Below are positions 56,711 to 64,000 of a stretch of 64,000 nt of DNA, piece by piece; position 1 is the stretch's first letter; every line of letters starts with the position of its first letter. This DNA comes from Coccinella septempunctata (Eukaryota > Arthropoda > Insecta > Coleoptera > Coccinellidae): the NCBI RefSeq assembly GCF_907165205.1, contig NC_058189.1:67950315-68014314 (forward strand), given 5' to 3'. The position numbers and the translations under genes were made by a program. A model generated the notes under the pieces. The model searched no databases, had not been told where the DNA came from, and saw only the letters and a list, made by a program, of their open reading frames with translations.

Positions 56711-57184
56711 ATGATTTGCAGAAACGTCGAATCGTCAGAAAAGTTCCAAGTTATGGTCGCCAAAAAACACATCATAGTAGATTTCCCTGGAATTCCGAGT
56801 TTTAAACTTATAGTAGCCGTTGAAGTCGAAGCATGTGCTCAGGAAGCGGGAAAAATGCTCGATCAAGATCCGAATTACGAAAGGACCAATCCGGATGCTT
56901 CGCTTTCCCGATCGATACCGATGAAATTCAATCCAAATTCAATTTGGCATAGCGACGACAATTTTATATACCGCCTTTCGGAAGTTGCGACCAGAAATCC
57001 GGTTGGACTTCGGCTGTTTGATAAGTTTTACGACTTTTCCTCGGGAAACGAAGTCTACAATGGCTTCAAATCAACGGTTTCGTCTTCGTCATTATTTGGA
57101 GTCTCAGATTTATCGAAGATCGATGAGCCTTTCAGTCGAGAGGATCGCAATTTGTTGAAACAAGCCGCAAATTTATTAATTTAG
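56711..57184 (+). CDS. Orphan ORF, possibly a host exon, ending at the SINE junction
   Basis: A 157-codon open frame of unknown function. A splice-acceptor-like GATTTGCAG ends at 56721, so a real exon could begin at 56722. The composition is more balanced than the flanks and the codons look coding-like. The sequence is acidic and mixed (for example KLIVAVEVEACAQEAGKMLD and EPFSREDRNLLKQAANLLI), with no signal peptide, membrane segment or motif I recognise. The stop codon (TAG at 57182-57184) falls at the boundary with the tRNA-derived SINE, so the natural C-terminus may have been cut off. It could be a host exon, a captured gene piece or a chance frame. Confidence 0.4.
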   Translation: MICRNVESSEKFQVMVAKKHIIVDFPGIPSFKLIVAVEVEACAQEAGKMLDQDPNYERTNPDASLSRSIPMKFNPNSIWHSDDNFIYRLSEVATRNPVGLRLFDKFYDFSSGNEVYNGFKSTVSSSSLFGVSDLSKIDEPFSREDRNLLKQAANLLI

Positions 57185-57425
57185 GGTTTGTAGCTTAGTG
57201 GTTGAAGCGTTAGCTTGCGGTTGCAGTATACTGAGTTCGATCCCGGGTAGAGAAGAAATTTTCTTGTCGATGCGGGTACGGGCTATCATTCACTGTTGGG
57301 TGAAAACTAACAGTGCTGTGCATAAGGCCTAGATAGAACACAACTACTTCTACGAAATCGTACAAACACACAGACTTCTGCGAGGTACCTAGGGAGAATC
57401 AGGGTAAAAATAAAAAAATAAAAAT
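57184..57425 (+). mobile_element. tRNA-derived SINE
   Basis: The head (57184-57255) looks like a tRNA gene. TAGCTTAGTGGTTGAAGC fits an A box and GAGTTCGATCCCGGG fits a B box, at normal spacing for an internal Pol III promoter. There is no acceptor-stem partner, so it is not a functional tRNA. A non-tRNA body of about 150 bp follows, ending in an A-rich tail (AAAAATAAAAAAATAAAAAT). No internal coding. A target-site duplication is not clear. Confidence 0.78.
57187..57210 (+). promoter_or_regulatory. Pol III A box in SINE head
   Basis: TGTAGCTTAGTGGTTGAAGC matches the TRGYNNARNNG-type A box of tRNA genes. The matching B box GGTTCGA-like element (GAGTTCGATCCC) lies about 40 bp downstream. Confidence 0.65.
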
Positions 57426-57448
57426 AATTCAAATTGGTTGAGAAACCA

Positions 57449-58741
57449 ATTCTGGAATTAGTTGAGGGATGAGCCAACACCAACTAAGTTCAGGTGTGTT
57501 ACAGTAAAGCGTTAAAGCCAAGAACATTTTCACCATAATCAATGGGTACAAGCATTTTAAGTACCTACAAGTTAATTCCTCTAAAGGAGATATTTGTGAC
57601 TCTTGGTCTGATGAACATAATTGAAAAGAATGGAACAATGATGATAAATTCCATGTATTATTCAAAGGAAAAACCCTCACTGTACGAATAAAAGATTTTC
57701 CACAAAGATTCTGGAATTAGTTGAGGGATGAGCCAACACCAACTAAGTTCAGGTGTGTTACAGTAAAGCGTGAAAGCCAACAACATTTTCACCATAATCA
57801 ATGGTTACAAGCATTTTAAGTACCTACAAGTTAATTCCTCTAAAGGAGATATTTGTGACTCTTGGTCTGATGAACATAATTGAAAAGAATGGAACAATGA
57901 TGATAAATTCCATGTTTATTCAAAGGAAAAACCCTCATTGTACGAATAAAAGATTTTCCACAAAGATTCTGGAATTAGTTGAGGGATGAGCCAACACCAA
58001 CTAAGTTCAGGTGTGTTACAGTAAAGCGTGAAAGCCAAGAACATTTTCACCATAATCAATGGTTACAAGCATTTTAAGTACCTACAAGTTAATTCCTCTA
58101 AAGGAGATATTTGTGACTCTTGGTCTGATGAACATAATTGAAAAGAATGGAACAATGATGATAAATTCCATGTTTATTCAAAGGAAAAACCCTCATTGTA
58201 CGAATAAAAGATTTTCCACAAAGATTCTGGAATTAGTTGAGGGATGAGCCAACACCAACTAAGTTCAGGTGTGTTACAGTAAAGCGTGAAAGCCAAGAAC
58301 ATTTTCACCATAATCAATGGTTACAAGCATTTTAAGTACCTACAAGTTAATTCCTCTAAAGGAGATATTTGTGACTCTTGGTCTGATGAACATAATTGAA
58401 AAGAATGGAACAATGATGATAAATTCCATGTTTATTCAAAGGAAAAACCCTCATTGTACGAATAAAAGATTTTCCACAAAGATTCTGGAATTAGTTGAGG
58501 GATGAGCCAACACCAACTAAGTTCAGGTGTGTTACAGTAAAGCGTGAAAGCCAAGAACATTTTCACCATAATCAATGGGTACAAGCATTTTAAGTACCTA
58601 CAAGTTAATTCCTCTAAAGGAGATATTTGTGCCTCTTGGTCTGATGAACATAATTGAAAAGAATGGAACAATGATGATAAATTCCATGTTTATTCAAAGG
58701 AAAAACCCTCACTGTACGAATAAAAGATTTTCCACAAAGAT
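57449..58741. repeat. 258-bp satellite array, five units
   Basis: Five head-to-tail units start at 57449, 57708, 57966, 58224 and 58482, so the period is 259 once and then 258. Each unit begins ATTCTGGAATTAGTTGAGGG. The units are near-identical; differences are single bases (for example GTTACAAG versus GGTACAAG) and one indel. The first and last units share variants, such as CCCTCACTGTACG. The last unit breaks off at about 58741 in ATTTTCCTC. The 62-residue open frames inside are by-products of the repeat. Confidence 0.95.
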
Positions 58742-58808
58742 TTTCCTCAAAGCTTTGAATTGATCTTGTCTTTGGTATTCTTATGAGAGAATTGTTTTGG
58801 CCACCACA

Positions 58809-59100
58809 TACAGGGTGATCCAAAGAAAATTTAACATCTCGATTTTCCGACTTTAAATTAAAAATGTAGAAAATCGCTCATGAAATCTTCGTGACTTCAA
58901 CCCCCTATCGGAGGTTGATTTTGAATAGGGTGAGGGTTATTGCGATGACTAATTTTGAAGATCGTATCGAATACCATCTGACCCTAAAATTTCGCTTCAA
59001 AATATTCATCGATAGTGAAATAACAGCGAAAACAGTGAAAGAGGCAAAGTGGAATTTATCTCGAGAATATTATTCGTATCCGACACATTTAAAAGGTATT
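58809..59100 (+). mobile_element. MITE-like 5' end (TACAGGGTG type)
   Basis: TACAGGGTGATCC starts a block whose interior (TTCAACCCCCTATCGGAGG, TTGATTTTGAATAGGGTGAG) parallels the block at 63400 (AACCCCTTAATTTTGAATAG, GATAGGGTGAGTGATACC). It is a relative of the mariner-like element at the window's right end. The opposite end was not found. Confidence 0.45.
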
Positions 59101-60271
59101 TGGCAGTTATGTTTTTGATTTGCCTTAGTCTATCGTATAGAACGCATGAAAGAGGCGAAGCGAGGGACGCGGTTGTCTTAGGTCATGTAGCAAGGCTCCG
59201 ACCTTTAGCACTAGGAAATTGTCTGAAGTATCTGGTATTTCACGCACAACAAACATGAGAATCCTTAAACAACATAAATTCGATCAGTTTTATGATTTTC
59301 CTTTCTTACTGAAAAATACACGGCATACAATAAAAGATAACAAATGAAAACTAGCGTTATTGACGTCGGAAACACGTTGTTCGTGCATACGCCACATAAG
59401 TCTTGCATCTTCTAACATAATTGCAAAATGCTTTCAAGTTGATTACAATTCTTCGAGTTCATTGAGTTCGTTTCCCATTTCCTCAAATTCAGAGCAACGT
59501 TTACCCCAATAAATGTTTAATCGCAAATCTCACGATAATATCACCACGAAAAATCATGTTTTTGACCTCAACGATCTCTGGAAATCTATTCAGAACTTCT
59601 AGTTCCTATGTCTCTATGTATCGCAATCGTCAATTTAATTCAGAATCAATATTCCTCGATTTTAACTCTGAATTAATTGATCCAAGGCTGCACCTCGCAT
59701 GATCACAGCTATTTCAGGCGACGAAAAAATCCACCTCGTTATTATTCAACGTTGATCTTTCTTCCCATTAATTTATTATTGCTCGAATGTTAATGCTACT
59801 CGCGCACCTCTAATTTTTTCGTTTCAGGCGATGACTAATGGTGTAACCTACCCGGTAATGGATGAATGGGATATTTAATAACAATTTCTTTGTTGGTGCC
59901 CAGCTGCGGATTCATTAGTTGACAACGTTCGTTTGTTGATTAATTTTTTTACTGGTAGGTTTTTTCAGAATACGATTAATTTATTTTATCTCTTTTATTT
60001 TCCGTATAAAACCATTTCCTTCTTCTTATTATTAGGATTTTCTTCTGTGTGAGGCTGAAATCAAGCAGTGGCCATCTGAAATAGCTATTGTGTAGTGTTT
60101 GTAGGGGTGAATGGTCCCAGAATGAAAAATAATTGAAGGAAGAGCTTCTGCTATCCAAAATACCGGCAGGTGGCAATGAAAATTATAACTAAATTATTGA
60201 AAACAGGAGCGTATTCTCAAAAATTAACATGCAATGTGATTTCGTTCGTTCGTTCCCTTTTTGTAACAAGT
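59101..60271. other. Unassigned spacer
   Basis: AT-rich with no gene or terminal repeats recognised. Confidence 0.3.
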
Positions 60272-61117
60272 GTAGGGGGAGTCCTAGAGACTTGCTCAGG
60301 TAGGAGACTTGAACCACCTCGAATATTTCAATTCAAATTTCGCCCTACCGGTATCGTAAATAGCTTGCGACATACTCGTAACAAGGCACAACTAGTGGCG
60401 GCTCCATTTTGGCCGCCACCAGAATAGTTCGGGAGTGAGAGGGTTGAACATGATTTTGTTGTTAGGAAGAAACAAAATTGAATAATTATTGTTTGTTACA
60501 CTGTCTGAAAAGCTTAATAGGTGCTTGGTGTTATTTGGTTTTATTGCTTTCATTGATTAATATTGTTTTACAAACGATGAGCCTTTTTAATGATAGTTGA
60601 AAAGTTTCAAGAAAATATCTGTTGGGGGAGACTTGACCCATGCTATGGTCGACAGACATAATCTGCGGTCCTAAACAGAAGATTGAATGATAGAAATAAA
60701 CATGAAAAAATACACAAAGGTTCAAAAAAGCTAAAAACATCTCGGAAATAAATGAGAGTTACTCTGAAATAGAAACTATGTATTTCATATGCTGAGACAT
60801 CTGATGATGAAAACTTTGACATAGAATATGGTTGGTCATGGTAAATTGTTTTCTTTCAATGTTTTTTCTGACAGACAAACTATGGTCAAGTGTATCTCGC
60901 CTCCCTGTTGGGTTAGGAAGAAATGAACCAATTTTCGGTTCCTAAAAAAAGAATTGCTGTACTCAAAAGGTTCATCTCACCATCACTCTACTATTATCTA
61001 TTGTTACCTATTTGAGCATGATATCATCACGCAAAAAAATGAGTTGCTACCATTTACAGATACAAGTTAAGTGGCTTCAGAGTATAAAGGGGTTGAACTA
61101 TCCTGGACTGTCCCTAC
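60272..61117 (+). repeat. R1 repeat family, copy 3
   Basis: Opposite orientation to copies 1 and 2. The ends GTAGGGGGAGTCC and GGACTGTCCCTAC are inverted repeats. GAGACTTG motifs recur near the left end (about 60288 and 60306) and at about 60629. No coding or target-site duplication was seen. Confidence 0.7.
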
Positions 61118-62014
61118 CATGCGAAGTAAAAATTGAATTTGATTGAAAGAAATATCATTTTTTCAAATCTGAAAACAACAGTTCCTCAAATGATCCAAAT
61201 AATATAGATTTTGATATTTGAAAGATAAATCTCAATATTCTGAGGACTGCCCTGATTATCTTGAAATTACATCTGCCATCTTGAGGGGTTAATGGGAGTC
61301 AATGAGCCCACAAAATTTCATTAAAATCGGACCATTCATTCTCACGTTATAGATATCGAAAATCAATACCAAAATCCATAAATCACTCTGTATCTCCGAA
61401 ACTAATGGACCAAAGTTAAACAAAACAACTTTTCTGAAAGTGCTAGAAGAGTTGCATTCACCACTAGTCTATGGCCAACCACCCTGTATGACATTATTCA
61501 TCTCAATTTCGAACGATCAACCTTACCTTGAAATATAGGCAGTTTTCTCGGCATGGCTTTTTTTAAACACTCGTTGCAATTCTACGATGCCAAATTGGCG
61601 ATTCATCAATATTCTTTTCCCCAGTAAAAGAAGAATGTTTCATTCATTCATGATACACGCTGCGACATATGATATAATAATGAACAGTTTATCGTTCGAA
61701 GTGAAGTAAACAATTATCAGGTGTTGTAGATGTCGTGTGTTTACATTTCGTCCCATTTTGCTCGACGAGATTTCCGTTATCAATTTATTCGAAGTTGTCT
61801 AACACAATTCCACTTCGAGGCTGAAGAATGAGGAGAAAATCCCCAATGTCATCCGAAAATTCAACATTTTTCATGAGAAAAATGCCATAAATTCAGGAAA
61901 AAGTTTCCCTCTCCAATGAGTTCCAATAGATGATCCTGTATTGTGAATGAAGTGTCAGAAGTTTTTTGAATTTCTTTCTCGTTTTTTCAATTTTCTACTG
62001 AATAACCATTGGTA
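61118..62014. other. Unassigned spacer with one MITE-like end
   Basis: CCACCCTGTATG at 61479-61490 is a TACAGGGTG-type right end. The matching left end was not found. No gene is recognised. Confidence 0.3.
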
Positions 62015-62353
62015 AGTCCTGTAGCGTTCCTCCAACAACTGAAGAACAGAAGAATCATCACTTCGAAGACTGGACCTGGTCGAAAGACCCTCCCAGTCAA
62101 AAGCAAGATTTGGCTATTATTAATTTACTACTGAAGGCATTTCTAACGACGAGGGTGATCCTCCACCAAGATCAGCAGAAGGTTTTTGACGCAGAGATGA
62201 TATTCCTCCCAGTGCAATTGAAGGACAAGTTATGTACCAATAATTGCTTATTTTTTTCTTCATTCATCATCAAGTCTTCGAATTAGTTTCGATGAAAGCC
62301 TTATTGTTCACTTTTTTTCTCGTTTTCTGCTCTGTTTCTTTGTTTCAGATATT
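62015..62353 (+). repeat. R5 exon-like repeat, copy 2
   Basis: This matches 53684-54019. The frame TTEEQKNHHFEDWTWSKDPP is kept to AIINLL, where a one- or two-base change shifts it relative to copy 1. It ends in CTTTGTTTCAG like copy 1, then differs. An 84-codon frame (62244-62498) spans the splice-like site and is probably chance. Confidence 0.6.
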
Positions 62354-62839
62354 ATTTCGAAATGGAAAAAGGATAAAGAAATTTTTTTATCGATGGAAAA
62401 GAAGCTCTTCAGTATTAAAAGCTTATTCTGTAAACAAATTTGTCATCACTACACTTCTCACGGGGAGACAGGGTTTTTTTACTGAGGTTTTTTCTTAAGC
62501 TCTTGTATCATACTCCAAATTGTATATTACCCTCCCCGTTACACTAACATTTGCTAAAACTCATACATATGCTATATTGTTTGATAACTAAAAATGTATT
62601 GCTGACATTCAGAAGAATATATTTATCCTTCAGAGTGAACGTTGTCTGATGACAGTCCCGCAAACCTGTCAAAAACCCAACCCTCCGACTCACCGCTAAA
62701 TTTCCGCATTTTCCCGGTCCTTATTCCGCCGAAGACATGGAAGAAGCCGCCTCCTGCACAACGTGAACCTGATCCAGCCCGATTTCACCCACAACACCAC
62801 TCGCACCAGCCACTTATCACCGGAACACCCGTAGAAGGC
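62354..62839. other. Unassigned spacer
   Basis: No gene is recognised. The sequence rises in GC toward the island that follows. Confidence 0.3.
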
Positions 62840-63130
62840 CGGCTAGAAGAGAGATCTCTACGCTACGGACGCGCTCGTCTCGTCGACGAGCTAGATCGCG
62901 CGGCGTAACCGTGTTCGTGTGTGTGGTACTCGGAAAAACGCGCGATCCGACCGTTCGCCGGTTGGAAGCAGAAGCGAAGTGGCGGTCTTTTCCGTGGCGT
63001 AGACGACCCCGCAGCGGATACTCCGGGCAGACGGCGCGGTTGCGTGGAAACGCCGACACGAGGTTGCCGGGTTTCGGGGGAAATTCGGCTTTTCCGGGCG
63101 ATTTTCCCGATTCCGGCTGGGATCAACCGT
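62840..63130. promoter_or_regulatory. CG-rich island
   Basis: A CG-dinucleotide-rich block (CTCGTCGACGAGCTAGATCG, ACGGCGCGGTTGCGTGGAAA) stands out from AT-rich neighbours. Open frames exist on both strands, as expected from low stop-codon density in GC-rich DNA, and none shows a domain. It may be a host promoter, 5' exon or conserved element. Confidence 0.35.
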
Positions 63131-63258
63131 GCCTCGTGGTCTCGACCATAAATTTTGTGAAATTTTCCGTTTTCTAAAATCAAGAGTTGCCTCTCGAATG
63201 CGATCTTTAGGGAGCTGTATCTAACCATGAACTCTGCTCAAACAAACAATTATACATA
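63131..63258. other. Short spacer
   Basis: No gene is recognised. It ends with TATACATA before the TACAGGGTG end of the element at the window edge. Confidence 0.3.
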
Positions 63259-64000
63259 TACAGGGTGGGCTTTTTAAAACGAAACGAGATAACGGGCGCA
63301 ATAAATTTATTTCGAAAAAATGCTCGGACACGTCGATTTTTACTTTGAGGGAGACAACTTTTAAGGTCATATTCACAACTATATCGCTTCAACCCTTAGT
63401 GTTAGAACACCAACCCCTTAATTTTGAATAGGAAAGATAGGGTGAGTGATACCTCATTTGAAAGGTCTTTTTATCCTGAATTCGGCATATTAATTTTTTT
63501 CTCATTTAATGCATTCCTTTTCGAGATATTCAATTTTGAATTTCGTACCAGTACCAGTCATTCCACTAACCATGCTATGTGAAATCATCAATTATTTTCT
63601 AATTCATTCTGTGGTTACGATGGTAACCGTTAATTGTCAACATTAGACAACGAAATAATTATTATTGGTTTTTACTTTCTTCAACAATTAAGGTGAAAAT
63701 GGTTTATTCTTTTTCAGAAAGAATTGAAATTATTTCTTCATTTTTCAAGAATAACGAATGCGGTTCTAAAACGAACTTTCTGCAGATGTGCTTTTTTGGG
63801 TGCAATCGATTGAATAAATCTGCTGTACGATTCCCGCATTCGTTATTCTTGAAGAATAAAGAAATAATTTCAATTCTTTCTGAAAAAGAATAAACCATTT
63901 TCACCTTAATTGTTGAAGAAAGTAATTACCAATAATAATTATTTCGTTGTCTAATGTTGACTATTAACGGTTACCATCGTAACCACAGAATGAATTAGTC
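63259..64000. mobile_element. Palindromic mariner-like element, runs off the window
   Basis: TACAGGGTGGGC at 63259, preceded by TA, is a mariner/MITE-type terminus. From 63598 the sequence is a near-perfect inverted repeat: CTAATTCATTCTGTGG pairs with CCACAGAATGAATTAG at the window end. The arms meet around a loop at about 63764-63834. Each arm encodes the N-terminus of a mariner-type transposase (MVYSFSERIEIIS.FFKNNE). On the minus strand it continues NRTADLFNRLHPKKHICRKF in the loop before running into the other arm. The element is thus an inverted duplication of a transposase gene's 5' end. Confidence 0.75.
63704..63904 (-). pseudogene. Transposase N-terminal fragment (minus arm)
   Basis: MVYSFSERIEIISLFFKNNE, then NRTADLFNRLHPKKHICRKF and VLEPHSL, resembles the first helix-turn-helix of Tc1/mariner-superfamily transposases (TAxxFNxxHPxxxxxxxxV pattern). 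It ends where the inverted arm begins. There is no catalytic domain, so it is not functional. Confidence 0.65.

Noticed and set aside
57184..57255. A functional tRNA gene
   Set aside because: A and B boxes are present but there is no paired acceptor stem, and an A-tailed SINE body follows.
57801..58763. Four near-identical 62-codon ORFs
   Set aside because: They are the same frame in successive 258-bp satellite units, with no independent coding evidence.

Overview
This window looks like repeat-dense, AT-rich nuclear DNA from an arthropod, most likely an insect. A beetle is my guess, but the window does not prove it. The evidence is the transposon content: mariner copies of the DD34D type, an RTE-type non-LTR retrotransposon, jockey-like and RNase H-bearing non-LTR remnants, TACAGGGTG-ended MITEs and a tRNA-headed SINE. 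There are no operons, no bacterial-style gene packing and no CRISPR array. I could not identify any host gene with confidence.

Layout from the left. 1-484 is the 3' half of a mariner. 1182-2079 is the first of three copies of a TIR repeat family (R1). 5247-6964 is the first copy of an unusual fold-back element (F1) whose terminal inverted repeats contain arrays of a 20-bp EcoRI-site minisatellite. 7514-8763 is a dead reverse transcriptase of family RT-B (six copies in the window). 9571-10830 is a second mariner. 12232-13505 and 17735-18580 are two copies of a local duplication. Between them sits the one intact coding element, an RTE-like retrotransposon (14225-17451) with a 952-codon endonuclease/reverse transcriptase ORF and a 10-bp target-site duplication. 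19314-19860 and 31579-33425 hold three copies of repeat R4, two of them forming a large palindrome. 20031-20938 is R1 again, followed by a PIF/Harbinger-like MITE (21000-21589). RT-B recurs at 22253-23190. A jockey-type RT tail lies at 24610-25330 and a long-TIR repeat (R3) at 26138-26788. The second F1 copy (29171-30664) has a clear 6-bp target-site duplication.

From 34 kb to 39 kb the insertions are nested: an RT-B copy split an R3 copy, and another RT-B copy split an RNase H pseudogene, each with an 11-12 bp target-site duplication. Mariner copies follow at 40746-42023, 45312-46226 (internally deleted) and 50873-52140. The right end holds a duplicated exon-like repeat (R5), a second Tc1/mariner-superfamily transposase remnant (55576-56426), an unassigned ORF cut off at a tRNA-SINE, a five-unit 258-bp satellite array (57449-58741), the third R1 copy, a GC-rich island (62840-63130) and a palindromic MITE-like structure running off the window end.

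Taken together this is a layered transposon graveyard with one potentially live retrotransposon. The most unusual elements are F1, the shared frameshift in four of five mariner copies, and the several hairpin or palindromic derivatives that look like MITEs in formation.
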